64,000 nucleotides of DNA, taken from assembly GCA_947044405.1 (NCBI GenBank), contig CAMRHE010000329.1:1597001-1661000 (forward strand), given 5' to 3'. A program made the position numbers and the translations under genes. Positions 1 to 11,451 of this stretch are shown here, one piece after another. The DNA comes from Leptodactylus fallax (Eukaryota > Chordata > Amphibia > Anura > Leptodactylidae). Each line of letters begins with the position of its first letter. Position 1 is the first letter of the stretch. Under the pieces are notes generated by a model. The model had not been told where the DNA came from. It saw nothing but the letters and a program-made list of their open reading frames with translations, and ran no database searches.

Positions 1-375
1 CCACAGACCTCTTACCTCATCTTTTATACCCTTTATGCCACCTCCCAGAATGAGGTCACCGGCGACAGTACGTCTGATGAGTTAATTCAATCAAATCCAG
101 ATCTTTTGTATGTAGATGAGACCAAAGTGAATTGCTACACTGTTATCAGTCATATCTGATCAACAGCCCAGGCTTGAACAATGCACTATTGTTTGATCAG
201 CCAGGGCTGTATAGGAATACAATGGAGCCCTATTGTTCCAGCCTGGCCACTACTGCCAATATGCACCTAGGCTTATAGCTGCGCACAGTATGAGTGAGTG
301 CAAGCCAGAAGGGAGACCCTATACCCAGAGACCAAAATACATCTGAGTTAGCCACACTTAAGCAGAATCATCACA
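1..375 (-). mobile_element. LTR of a Ty3/gypsy (Gmr1-like) element, cut by window edge
   Basis: This stretch matches the LTR at 62748-63568, for example around the shared CCCTTTATGCCACC and GAATGAGGTCACCGGCGA words. Read on the minus strand it begins TGTGATGATTC at 375 and has a TATAAAAG box at 28-21. At 376 it abuts L2 sequence that is uninterrupted in the paralogue near 40440, so the LTR was inserted into the L2. Because its 5' end touches flanking DNA directly, it is either a solo LTR or the 5' LTR of an element running off the left edge; the window cannot decide. Confidence 0.75.
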
Positions 376-958
376 AGCAGTAATTCAGTCTTTGAGAGAT
401 TTAGTTTCAGATAGAGCATAGGCATGATATTTGAGACAGCAGAGAGACAGTCACTGGTGTTCTGTATTAGTGCAGGGGTGATGTCATGGGATGACGTATA
501 TAATTGGGCGTCATCAGCAAAAAGATGGTACCGGAAGCCAAATCTGGTGATGGTTTGTCCAATGGAGGCTGGGTAGAGGGAGAAAAGCAGGGGAGCTAGG
601 ACCGAGCCCTGAGGAACCCCAACGGCAAAGGGAAGAAACAGAGCCTGCAAATGATACACAGAAAGTGCGGTCAGAGAGATAAGAGGAGAACCAGGAGAGA
701 GCAGTGTCTGTGAGGCCGACAGAGCGGAGCATAGTGAGGAGTAGTTGATGGTCAACAGTGTCAAATGCTGCTGAGAGATCTAGAAGAATAAGAAGAGAGA
801 AGTCACCTTTGGATTTAGCCATCAGGAGATCATTGGAGACTTTTGCGAGGACCGTTTCAGTAGAGTGCGGAAGCCAGATTGTAAGGGGTCAAGAAGAGAG
901 TTAGCAGAAAGATAGCGGATTAAATGAGAATAGACCAAGCATTCCAAGATTTTGATGT
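376..958 (-). mobile_element. L2-clade LINE reverse transcriptase fragment
   Basis: Minus-strand frames encode reverse-transcriptase blocks: a palm segment with [13 protein letters not shown], the [16 protein letters not shown] block, and [11 protein letters not shown] (the catalytic YADD box, here FADD). Frameshifts split these blocks, so it is dead. The sequence is close to the longer copy at 39340-41028, and both end at the same junction (GATTTTGATGTAA, then ACATCACTCCCTCCC). It is 5'-truncated and cut on its 3' side by the LTR at 1-375. Confidence 0.85.
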
Positions 959-1230
959 AAATACATCACTCCCTCCCTTAATCCTCCTCACATACAGTCC
1001 CATGTAAATACATCACTCCCTCCCTTCACCCTTCTCACATACAGTCCCATGTAAACCCCTCCGCTCTTACCCCGTGCTCTCTCTCTCTCTCTCTCCTCTC
1101 TTCACACATGTGCATACGATTTACTGCAGCTAAAGGACCTGCGATGACGTCATGATCATGTGACCAGAGTCATGTGTGGGCGGAGCTATAGAAGAGATTG
1201 TTGTGTGAGGTGATAATGGTGGAAAGTAAT
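959..1230. promoter_or_regulatory. Promoter-like block of unit A1 (CRE, GC box, splice donor)
   Basis: A palindromic CRE (TGACGTCA) lies at 1145-1152, a CATGTGACC E-box-like word at 1158-1166 and a GC box (GGGCGG) at 1178-1183, directly beside the minisatellite. On the minus strand the adjoining sequence runs through a GA-rich stretch into a donor-like CGGG|GTAAGAG near 1065-1072, which would suit a non-coding first exon. The same layout recurs at 23135-23262 and, with the CRE and GC box mutated, at 41090-41206. Motif-based inference only; no transcript evidence. Confidence 0.4.
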
Positions 1231-1692
1231 GAGAGAAGAGAAGGAGGACATGGAGGAGAGAGATGAGAGAGAGGAGGACATGGAGGAGAGAGAGGAGGAC
1301 ATGGGGAGAGAGGTGTGAGAGAGAGGAGGACATGGAGGAGAGAGAGGTGAGAGAGAGGGAGGACATGGAGGAGAGAGAGGGAGAGAGAGGACATGGAGGA
1401 GAGAGAGGTGTGAGAGAGAGGAGGACATGGAGGAGAGAGAGAGGTGTGAGAGAGAGGAGGACATGGAGGAGAGAGAGAGGTGTGAGAGAGAGGAGGACAT
1501 GGAGGAGAGAGAGGTGTGAGAGAGAGGAGGACATGGAGGAGAGAGAGAGGTGTGAGAGAGAGGAGGACATGGAGGAGAGAGAGAGGAGGACATGGAGGAG
1601 AGAGAGGAGGACATGGAGGAGAGAGAGGAGGACATGGAGGAGAGAGAAGTGTGAGAGAGAGGAGGACATGGAGGAGAGAGAGGAGGACATGG
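1231..1692. repeat. GA-rich minisatellite, copy 1
   Basis: Tandem array built on an 18-bp core GAGGACATGGAGGAGAGA, often joined to a spacer of about 16 bp (GAGGTGTGAGAGAGAG), giving 18-bp and about 34-bp steps. All six frames stay open for long stretches only because the repeat is strand-asymmetric (purines on +) and lacks stop words. The same array lies at 23306-24651 and 41250-41711, always between the promoter-like block and the CCCCATACAGTA flank. Confidence 0.95.
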
Positions 1693-3100
1693 GGGCACCC
1701 CATACAGTACGGCCTCCATATTATGCCACTATATAGTAGTGTGAGGGATGCAGCTTGTGCCTGTGGCCATCCTGACATTCCTTTCTCCCAGAGCTCATCC
1801 CGCTCCATTGCTGAAAACTTATCTGTGATGGGATGAAACTTCTTCTTCGTGCCTTATCCAATAGTTATATGCTAAAGCTTATGTGACAGGTTTTTACCCA
1901 ATGATGTTATGTTAATTATACTAATTGCACCTTCTCTTTGTCTCTGCAATGTATAACCACACCTACAATGTATAGAAACCTCACTATCCTCCATTATAGA
2001 CCAGAATCCATATTGGTCACATACTTGCACCTTGTGACTGTGTGTATTTCTCTGAACTGGCTCATAGAACATTTTATTCTCATTTGGACTTCAATACGGT
2101 GATACTTAGAGCAGATTGCGCTCACAGAAATTGGTGCCTGTCACGTGGGGCCGGAGGTGGCTTGCTATTCATCTGTATAAGTGGACAGGGGGCAACATGA
2201 CAAGCAGGAAAGTTGGAAACTGGTCCAAAATGCAGCTGCATGTTAATCATGGCCACTTTCTGCTCTCCTCTTGTCTAGTGGTCTCTCTTTATTTCGGGTG
2301 AGTTGTAAGAAAAGTAAATCCTCTGGTCTTTTTAAGAACCCTGTTTATGAAGTGTGTGCAATTGAAGAATGACCAATGTAAAGATTTTGTGCTGTGTTTT
2401 AGGCATGCTTCCCATTTGGTTTGTTTATGTGCTGAATCATGTGGAAAGTTGGGAGGATAGGCTGCCCCACCGCCCGTCTCCTCTAGGTTGTGGCTTCTGT
2501 GTGATTCCTTGTGTTTTAGTTTAGCATTGGACGCCCGGGATATTTCTTTTGAGGTTTTTGGGTCTAATTAAGTGCTAGGTGCCTGGGATATATCTTTCCA
2601 GGTTCTAAACAAGAAGGTGCACTCAACTAACCTTGTGTGAGCTGTAAGGTTCAAGACAGACATGGACTTAATTATCACTTAGTGTGCCAGAGGTGAGGTT
2701 TTGAGGCAAAAGTTAGGGAAATCCTGAGAAATTTTCCGGGGTGGTGTGTGGAGCTGATCCCAAGAATAGAGAAATTCCAGCTACAGAGATTGTAAGAGCT
2801 AAAGAGGATGCTGATGCAGTGAAGGGGTGCCAGAAAATGTTCAGAAAGGCTGGTAAGCCTAAGACAGGATGTGTAGATGTTGCCTAAGTTTAGGATGCCA
2901 AATGATGGAACTTTGAATACTGAAACTTGGAGAAATGTGTTAATATACAAATAAAGGACGGTTATCATACAAAGGTTTGGACAGACAAAGCAATGTGTTG
3001 GTTGAAAGTGCACAAGGGTTGATTTAAGTCCATTGAGAACACACAAAGGATTTGGTATCAGTGTATCATATATAGTATGCAAGAGGAAGGGCGTAGCCCT
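1693..3100 (+). repeat. Unit A1 downstream flank (paralogous to 24652-26045 and 41712-42812)
   Basis: Sequence following the minisatellite is shared by the three A units at high identity, beginning CCCCATACAGTACGGCCTCC and running through a region with a short exon-like frame (see 2116-2301). The rest has no recognisable gene; a 135-codon minus-strand frame at 3082-2675 is not conserved as a frame in the paralogues. Confidence 0.8.
2116..2301 (+). other. Exon-like open frame ending at a splice donor, copy 1
   Basis: The last 23-26 codons, starting MQLHV and ending in a hydrophobic run (HFLLSSCLVVSLY), are followed at once by a strong donor (GG|GTGAGTT). The same frame and donor occur at 24998-25267 and 42057-42311. 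Relative to those, this copy lacks 9 bp, a multiple of three, but its upstream part has shifted frame. The hydrophobic end could be a signal peptide or part of one. I do not recognise the protein; it may be chance openness in a duplicated repeat. Confidence 0.25.
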
Positions 3101-4790
3101 AGTCCTATATTTTGAGTATTTTTAGTAACCTCATTGAATTGTTTGTAATTCTGGAGTGTGTAGAAGTTGTAGAGTAGAGGACGTAGAGGAAAAAGAGAGA
3201 AAAATTTATTTGTTTCAGCGCTGACTATGTGAATTAGATGTCACTCACATATCTGGTCTGTAATGTCTTTTGGTTATCATTTTTGCTATGTTGAGAGTTA
3301 AAAGGAATTTGTGTGTGTCCAGGTGATCAGGGGATCGATTTGGTCACTTATTTAATACTTCTGCCTGCTATGCTGATATATTTTGAGTATTTTTAGTAAC
3401 CTCATTGAATTGTTTGTAATTCTGGAGTGTGTAGAAGTTGTAGAGTACTGAATTTACTTGGGATTACTATGGGATTGTATAAACTAACTGCTGGCACTTT
3501 AAAAACTATGTATTGCAGGTTCTGTTCTAGAAATGTGATGTCTCTTTAATTTTTAGCTTGCTATTCTCAAAAATCATAGAAATGCATTTAGCAGAAGAAG
3601 AAGCTTACAGCTCTTGATGATAAGGATATACTGAAAGCAAGGCCAGACAATCAGCCTGGGTCAACATGTCTCACTATAACTTGTCCTTCCGAGAGACTGG
3701 AAATTAACACTGCTTACGTAACCGGCCCCCAGCACGTAGCTGCGCGGTTTACAATCAAAGTCTCTCCCTTCAAATGTACCAATGTAGAACAACAGGTCCC
3801 AGCCATCCTTTGCAATACGTAGCTCTTAATACTAATATACTTTGATTATTGAGATGAGCAAGGGGATGTGTCAAGACCCTCCTCACGCCAATTGTCAATC
3901 AGGTTTACCAGTTATTACACATGCTCTATTATGATTGACCTGACCCTTCCCTTTTCTGTATAAATTTTTATGCTATGTTTGTAATAAACACAACTTGCTT
4001 AAACACCGACTGTGTGTGTCAGGCTAGTTCTTTCTCTGTGAGCTCACGGTATATATATATATGTGTCTATATATATATATTACAAATAATTTGGCACCAC
4101 TTGACAATCAGAATTTTGAACCCGGTGTGGGTTTCGATAACAGCACCATCTTTAGTCTAAATTCCCTCACTGTATGGGTGACCAGCAGGCTGGACCTGCC
4201 CTAGGGGTAGACAGTAAATTCTGTTGCATATTGTGTTGCTTTGTTATGAACCATGCCCCAATAAATCAGGGCTGTTCGCCATTGTGGAAGGATTTAACAA
4301 GGTGCACCTGTCCCAAATTTGTGTACATTGTAGTAATCAAAAGGAGACGTAGAGAAAAAAAGAGAGAAAAATTCCTTTGTTTCAGCACTGACTATGTGAA
4401 TTAGAAGTCACTCAAATATCTGGTCTGTAATGTCTTTTGGTTATAATTTTTGCTATGTTGAGAGTTAAAAGGAACTTTTGTGTGTCAAGGTGATCAGGGG
4501 ATCGTCTTGATCACTTATTTAATGCTTCTGCCTGCTATGCTGATATATTTTGAGTATTTTTAGTAACCTCATTGAATTGTTTGTAATTCTGGAGTGTGTA
4601 GAAGTTGTAGAGTACTGAATTTACTTGGGATTACTATGGGATTGTATAAATAAACTGCTGGCATTTTAAAAACTATGTATTGCAGGGTCTGCTGGGTGAT
4701 ATAGTTCCACAGGTGAGAATCTGGGAATTTGAGACAGCGCAGCTATGTGTGAGATGAGCTTGATAAGGAAAAAAAAAACACACACTGTTT
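3101..4790. repeat. Locally duplicated unit-A sequence interrupted by an LTR
   Basis: A block starting near TTTGAGTATTTTTAGTAACC occurs at about 3108, 3384 and 4549, and again once at 26045 in unit A2. The words around 3195-3470 (GACTATGTGAATTAGA to TAGAGTACTG) recur at 4385-4615, so about 1.17 kb was tandemly duplicated here, with an LTR-type element between the copies. Unit A2 keeps the single, uninterrupted arrangement. No gene seen. Confidence 0.7.
3534..4084 (+). mobile_element. LTR of an unidentified retroelement
   Basis: The block begins TGTGATGTC and ends TTACA. It contains a TATAAA box at 3959-3964 and an AATAAA poly(A) signal at 3983-3988, 25 bp apart, followed by a GT-rich stretch, which is the usual U3-R-U5 order. 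Just beyond the end is TTTGGCACCACTTGAC, a plausible primer binding site beginning TGG, followed by up to about 250 bp of possible leader. Family not assigned; no coding domain remains. Confidence 0.55.
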
Positions 4791-6135
4791 CGATTTGATC
4801 TAAATTAATTTGCGGCGAATTGCATTAACCCCTTCCTGACATATGCCCTAATAGTATGGCGCTGACGGGAAGGACTTCATGCAAACCATGGCGGAAGCAT
4901 GATGCGCACACAGAAACTGTGCGCACCCTGCTTTGTAGGTGTCAGCTGTAATGGCTGACACTGTCTTCTAACACCTCCAGTTGGAGCTGAGCTCCGATTG
5001 CGGGTGTTAACCCTTGAGATGCCGTGGTCAAACATGACTGCGGCATCTCAGGGGTTTTATTATATTTTGGGGTCCCGATCTGCCCTCCACGACCTTTTCA
5101 GGGGGTGCCGCTGCTCCTATTCGGCAGCCCAGGGTCTGACCAGTGACCCCGGGTTGCCTCATTGCTGTCCCTCTGCAAACCTGGTTGATCCTGTCTTGAA
5201 TGGAGACTGTCAGCCTATGCATCTACACGGCTGACAGCCTCTTAAACACTACAATACACGTGTAATGCAGCATATACCTAGTGAAGCAGCGATCAGAATA
5301 TTGCTGCTTCAATCCCCTATGGGGACAAAAATAAAAAATGTAAAAACAAGTAATAAAAAAAAAGAGTTTAACTCCCCCCCATCCTAGAGCTGGGGCTATT
5401 ATTATACTCTGGGGTCTGAGGAGACCAGAGTATAATAATCGGAGGCCCAGGGGAAGTGATTAAAAATAACAAACACTTATACTCACCTTGCCTCACCTCT
5501 CGTGGGAATCTGGCTGTCTGCAGGTCTCCTACCCACTCCTCTTCTTCCTTGCGAGTGAGGACCTGCTCCCCAAACATCACTGTTGGGGCTTGTGATTGGG
5601 CCTCAAAGACAACGTGGGGTGTGATGACGTCATTGCGCCGACGCGTTCCACGTGACCGCTGGAGCCCAATCACAGGCCCCACCAGTGAGGCCTGGGGAGC
5701 AGGACCTCAGTCACCAGCGGGAAGAGCTCTGGAGTGGATGCTGAGCCCATGGCAGGTGAGTATCAGTATTTTTTTTTTTATTTTTAACACCTCCCCTGGC
5801 CTGGCATCTAATGAAAAGGCGCCCGGCGATCGCCAGGCCTCTCTCCATTAGCAGTATGTATAGTGGTCGGGGAACCAGGCTTTCCCCGACCGCTATCATG
5901 GTGCTCCGGCACTTGCCCGGGTACCCCAGGTGCTGACGCTGGACTTGTTGGCACCCCCCGATCTCACCGCGGGGGGTGCCGAGGGGGTCATGTAGCATGG
6001 CAGAACCCCTTTGATGCCGCGGTCATGTTTGGATGAAGTGTGAGGAAATCCGGATTCGATGCGAATCGAATATTTCCTGACATTTGGATCGAATTCCACT
6101 TCATCAACTTCGATTTGCTCATCTCTAAACACAAG
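4791..6135. mobile_element. Non-autonomous DNA transposon-like composite with internal hairpins
   Basis: A non-coding repeat bounded by GATTTGATCTAAATTAATTTG on the left and TTCGATTTGCTCATCTCTAA on the right; on the minus strand it opens with the TTAGAGATGAGCAAATCGAA word seen at the ends of abundant amphibian repeats (general recollection). Positions about 5390-5895 are shared with 22300-22755 inside the hAT element, including two hairpins: an imperfect TACTCTGGGG hairpin near 5399-5443 and a GGTCGGGGA/TCCCCGACC hairpin near 5862-5893. No transposase is encoded. Confidence 0.5.
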
Positions 6136-6142
6136 GTAAAGC

Positions 6143-6512
6143 AAGCAGAACCATTAACCCCACATGTCTCAGCTCAAGAAGCTGAACTAAAAGCACTCAC
6201 TGAAACAGTGTAAAATGGCTGAGGGTAAGTCCGCTGTGCCTTTGGTATAGCACACAACTATGGTCTGATCTGGAGAGCAAGAGCTTTCCTTACGTCTAAT
6301 GGTAAGTCCATAAAGAATTTCCAGGCTGTTCAGAAACTGATGGAGGCCCTGCTGTTACCCAAACAGGTGGGTATAGACAAAGTTACAGCACACACTAATG
6401 CTGATAAAAAAGAAAGCAGAGGTAACGTGTGGGCAGATGCTACCACCATACTAGCTGCAGAAAAGCCTAGAGAACATGCCTCAACACAGGTGGTCACCAT
6501 ATTGGACCAAAA
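6143..6512 (+). pseudogene. ERV pol fragment (RNase H), copy 1
   Basis: Broken plus-strand frames give a retroviral RNase H of gamma/epsilon type: AELKALTE (conserved catalytic Glu region), a LIWRARAFLTSNGK block, LMEALLLPKQVGIDKV and a WADATTILAAEK end. Several stops interrupt it. The same lesions occur in the copy at 28525-29200, so the two are copies of one already broken locus. It is fused at about 6512 to an antisense PLE fragment. Not related by position to the ERV at 44338-51930. Confidence 0.7.
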
Positions 6513-7272
6513 CTCTCAGCTCTGTTGCATATAATATGATGTTGAATTTGAAATTTCCAGTTGCCCTGTACATTGCAAAAGCTAGTGGCTCTTTGAATAT
6601 TTGGACAAACAACACAACGCCCGCAGGGGAAACATCCCTGATTTGGACCCTTTGCACCAAAAATCCCTCTATGTCTCACCTCATGGTGACTTTTAACAAG
6701 AAGATCTTTTAAATTCCTGGATCTCCGGGAAACAACACTCGGGAACGAGGGGACATATTGTTCCAGAATGGTATCACCCTGTAAAATGGGCCAAAATTTA
6801 GAAAGAACACTCTGCATCTCTCTCCAATGGGAATGAAATTGGGTTATAAAACGTACCCTATGCTCTTTACATTTGACAGTGTGAAATGTACCAGATTTGA
6901 ACGTGATATATTTTTTGCTCTCCAATAGGTCTGTTTGATTTGTTTTTGACTATGTCCTCTGTCTGTAAAACCTTGCTTGAGATCATAAGCATACCGTTCA
7001 AAACTCTCTTCTGTTGAACAAATCCGTCTAACTCGTAAGAATTGACCAATGGGAACTGCATTGATTGTCTGAAATGGATGGCATGAAGAGGTTAATAGTA
7101 CCGAATTAACTACTGTTTCTTTTCTAAACACTTCAGTTTGCATGGTATCAGAGTTATCCCTATAAAGACAAACATCTAAGAAATAAATCCTAGATCTGTC
7201 TTACTTTAAGGTAAGATGGATATTTACCTCATTATGATTGATATCATCAATGAAAGTATGAAGTTGCTGTTC
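6513..7272 (-). pseudogene. Penelope-like element fragment (RT end to zinc linker)
   Basis: Minus-strand frames carry PLE blocks: FIDDINHNEVNIHLTL and IYFLDVCLYRD (after the catalytic palm), then PIGQFLRVRRICS and AYDLKQGFTDRGHSQ, then a Cys-rich linker (CFPCGRCVVCPN) that in PLEs precedes the GIY-YIG endonuclease. The endonuclease itself is missing because the fragment ends against the ERV scrap. Several frameshifts. A different subfamily from the PLE at 29160-31750. Confidence 0.75.
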
Positions 7273-8635
7273 TGTACCCTCCCTATGGACCTCAACGACT
7301 ACAGACCTGTAGCACTGACATCCCACTTGATGAAGATCTTAGAGAGATTGGTTCTCACACATCTCTGCCCTCTAGTGAGCCCCACTATGGACCCTCTCCA
7401 GTTTTCTTATCGGCCGGGCATTGGGGTAGATGATGCCATCATCCACCTTCTGCACAGGGCTCTGTCTCACATGGAGAAACCAGGGAACACGGTGAGAATA
7501 ATATTCTTTGATTTCTCCAGTGCTTTTAACACCATACAGCCCCGGTTACTGGGCCTTGCTGGAGTGGACCACCACCTCTCCAACTGGATCCTAGACTACC
7601 TCACAAATCGACCTCAATACGTGAGAGCCCAAGACTGTGTGTCAGGTACCGTGATCTGTAATACGGGGGCACCTCAGGGTACGGTTCTCACCCCTTTCCT
7701 CTTCACACTGTACACTGCAGATTTTAGGTGCAACTCATCTAGCTGCTACCTACAGAAGTATAGACGACTCTGCAATAGTAGGCCTCATCACAGACGACGG
7801 TGACAGGGAGTACAGAGAACTAAACCGGGATTTTGTGGACTGGTGTCAGCGGAACCACCTGAAGATTAACGCGGGGAAGACCAAGGAGATGGTGGTGGAC
7901 TTCCGTAAATGCAGATGCCCTCCTAAACCAGTGGACATCCTGGGGAGGGGCATCAAGATTGTGAACACCTATAAGTACCTGGGTTTGCTCCTTAATAATA
8001 AGCTGGACTGGGCAGATCACATGGAGGTCCTGTACAGGAAGGGCCACAGCAGGCTCTACCTGCTTAGGAAGCTGAGAGCCTTTGGAATCCGGGGGGCACT
8101 TCTTAGGACTTTCTTCAACTCGGTAGTGGCATCAGCCATCTTCTTTGGAGTGGCCTGCTGTGGGAGCAGTATATCAACCAGGGACATAAATAAACTTGAC
8201 AAGCTGATTAGAAGGGCCAGCTCTGTCCTGGGGAGCCCACTGGACCTGTCCGTGGTGAGCTCCATGGGGAAGAAGTAGTCCCATCCCATGCATGAGACCG
8301 TGATAGCGCTGAGCAGTACTGTCAGTGACCGACTGCTCCACCCTAAGTGTGAGAAGGAGCGCTATCGGAAGTCTTTCCTCCCCACCGCGGTTAGGCTGTA
8401 CAACCAACACTGACCTAAGCGGAGATCATTACACACAGAGAACTGAAATATCTTTCTGCCTGCTAAATCCCCCCCCCCTCCTCTGCTGCTACTTATCTGT
8501 CTGTCTACTATCAATGTAATGCCTCTTACCTTGGAACATTCCTGTACATGTTGTATTTGTATTTGCTTATCTTTGCTGCTGTAACACACTAAATTTCCCC
8601 ATTGTGGGACTATTAAAGGACTATTATTATTATGT
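7273..8635 (+). mobile_element. Rex1/Babar-type LINE, 5'-truncated
   Basis: The first frame (to about 7803) encodes LNDYRPVALTSHLMKILERL, FFDFSSAFNTIQP and NTGAPQGTVLTPFLFTLYTADF; a second (7835-8278) continues with MDWCQRNHLKINAGKTKE, TYKYLGLLLNNKLDW and the ASAIFFGVACCGSS thumb/connection region. A frameshift near 7740-7800 removes the YADD box region from the open frame. The 3' UTR ends GTGGGACTATTAAAGG plus an (ATT)n tail, as in Rex1 elements. The element lies directly against the antisense PLE at about 7272. Confidence 0.85.
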
Positions 8636-8940
8636 GGATGGACGGATATGACCTTTACAGAGGGAATCTTTTATATAATCTTTCATGGCCTGTCTTTCAG
8701 GGTTTGAAAGATGGTATAAGTGACCCTTGGGAAGCTTGGTGTCAGAAACAAGAGCAATGGCACAAACATATGATCTATGAGGAGGAAGCAAATCAGCCCC
8801 GTATTCAGAAAAATACATAAGCAAAATCTTGAATGTGGTCAGGCACGGAAGCAGACACAGAAGACAAATTCAGAGAACTACAAGATTTGATACACTCAAA
8901 ATTCCACTGAATAACGTCCCCCAATCTCCAATTGGGGTAT
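8636..8940 (-). pseudogene. Ty3/gypsy pol fragment (start of RT), block B1
   Basis: Minus-strand translation gives [14 protein letters not shown], then [18 protein letters not shown] and IKDSLCKGHIRPS, the conserved lead-in to a Ty3/gypsy reverse transcriptase. It stops abruptly at the Rex1 tail. The same fragment is at 53840-54140 in block B2, where it reads a few residues further ([11 protein letters not shown]). Not enough remains to place it in a clade. Confidence 0.75.
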
Positions 8941-9084
8941 GAGATCATGTATAAACTCTGGCGCATGCGCAATATTAACTTACGGAGTCTACCCAAGAGA
9001 AAGCATAGGACACCGGCGCCTGCAAGCAGACAAATGTTGAGTAGATATTATTATATATAAGGACCTTGTTAGCATATATTATAA

Positions 9085-9125
9085 TTACCCTGAGGAAGTC
9101 CAGCAAGCGAGTGATACGTGTGGGG
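9085..9125 (+). ncRNA. Degenerate hammerhead-like core
   Basis: CCTGAGGAAGTCC...GTGATACGTGTG has the layout of a hammerhead core (CUGANGA, stem II, GAAA, then CGYGU), with substitutions in both conserved boxes (CTGAGGA and GATA). The paralogue at 54280-54318 has the same pattern. Probably a decayed relic of a PLE or related retroelement; no catalytic activity should be expected. Confidence 0.25.
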
Positions 9126-9250
9126 AAATATGGCCGAACAGACAGGGATACTATTATGGCATTTATATAGTATATGTATAGGATCAGTTACAGATTACTT
9201 GGCACACACCTTATATGCACTATTGGGTTTTGTACACATAAATCTATATA

Positions 9251-10115
<865 letters not shown>

Positions 10116-10206
10116 TATATGACATTTATTTGTGTCTTACTACTGTAGAGGTCACATCAATTCATCTTTTTGTATCTATTTTCTCTCTTCATTATTTTGT
10201 CCTATA

Positions 10207-10595
10207 CAGTGGGGAAAAAAAGTATTTAAGTCAGCCACCAATTATGCACGTTTTCCCACTTGAAAAGATGAGGCCGGCCTGTAATTGTCATCATAGGTAG
10301 ACCTCAACTATGAGAGGCAAAATGAGAAAACAAATCCAGAAAATCACATTGTTTGATTTTTTTAAGAATTTATTTGCAAATTATGGTGGAAAATAAGTAT
10401 TTGGTCAATAACAAAAGTTCATCTCAATACTTTATTATATATCCTTTGTTTGCAATGACAGAGGTCAAACGTTTTCTCATTTTGTCTCTCATAGTTGAGA
10501 TCTACCTATGATGTCAATTACAGGCCTCGCACATCTTTTTAAGTGGGAGAACTTGCACAATTGGTGGCTGACTAAATCTTTTTTTTTCCCCACTA
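10207..10595. mobile_element. Tc1-like element B, deletion derivative (block B1)
   Basis: Ends CAGTGGGGAAAAAAAG...CCCCACTA in inverted orientation, with TA on both sides (10205-10206, 10596-10597). The transposase is gone and only about 390 bp of terminal sequence remains. At the same place in block B2 the element is about 1.59 kb with transposase remnants (58729-60321), so this copy lost its interior after, or was replaced relative to, that copy. Confidence 0.85.
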
Positions 10596-10597
10596 TA

Positions 10598-11451
10598 CAT
10601 TTCATTGCATCATTTTGGTAACAATAACAGCTAACACGTGTCGCGGATGTAATGTGTGGAGCAGATTCCACATATTGTTATTGGCACCTTCTTCCCCAAA
10701 TTATAGCCTAGAACTTTAATGCAAAAAAGATATGTTATATGTATTTTTCTACAATATTGGGTTGAGCATCTATTTTCTTAGGTAGGCCTTTTTCCACGTG
10801 TTCACATTCACTTGACTGGGGACAGAGCTGTTATACTCCGACACTGCAGATATACCAGGGATGAAGATGCTTCAGCACCAGAGGCTGCCTAGAACAACTG
10901 ATCTGTGCGGGATCCGGGTGTCGGACCCCACTGATCTGATACTGAGGACAAGTCACCAATATCAGAAATGTCCCCAGTCCAGGAAACTGCTTTAGGCTAA
11001 GGCCCCATGTAGCAGGCTGCAGCAAAAAAGCGTTACGGGAAAAACTGCGGCAGTAACACATTGCGCTGCTTCCATTATACCTATACGGAAACCGCCAACT
11101 TTTCCGTAGATATAAATGACATGCTGCAGTTTCCAAAACCTCAATGGTTTTGGAAATCCCAGCGTTTCCGCTGTGCGTACTTTTTCACAATGTGTGCATG
11201 GGATTGCAACCTCATCGACAAACTTCTATCTACTCATACATGATAATGGGGGACTCAGGATCTCCATGGTCATTATTGGTGGGGGTTGCCATATGTATGT
11301 TGGGTCTGACTGATGGGTGAATGGAGATAAGATGCAAAATTAGACATAGATAAGAGCCGGGCTGTGTCCTCTATTCTTAGAAAGTGCCGGGTACAGGATA
11401 TTTCAGTCTATTGGAGGGAATATTAAACACTGCTGTACATACACTGAGCAA
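10598..11451. other. Block B1 intergenic sequence, no gene recognised
   Basis: Matches block B2 (60324-61174) closely, including TAACAGCTAAC..GTGTCGCGGATG and GATCCGGGTGTCGGACC. Contains the frog-typical phrase TTTAGGCTAAGGCCCCATG. I see no conserved coding frame, RNA gene or terminal repeats in it. Confidence 0.6.

Noticed and set aside
2675..3082. 135-codon minus-strand frame
   Set aside because: Frame is not kept in the paralogue at 25730-26022 (shorter, interrupted), and no domain is recognised.
5456..5851. 131-codon frame in the MITE-like repeat
   Set aside because: Lies in non-coding repeat shared with 22300-22755 where the frame differs; no domain.
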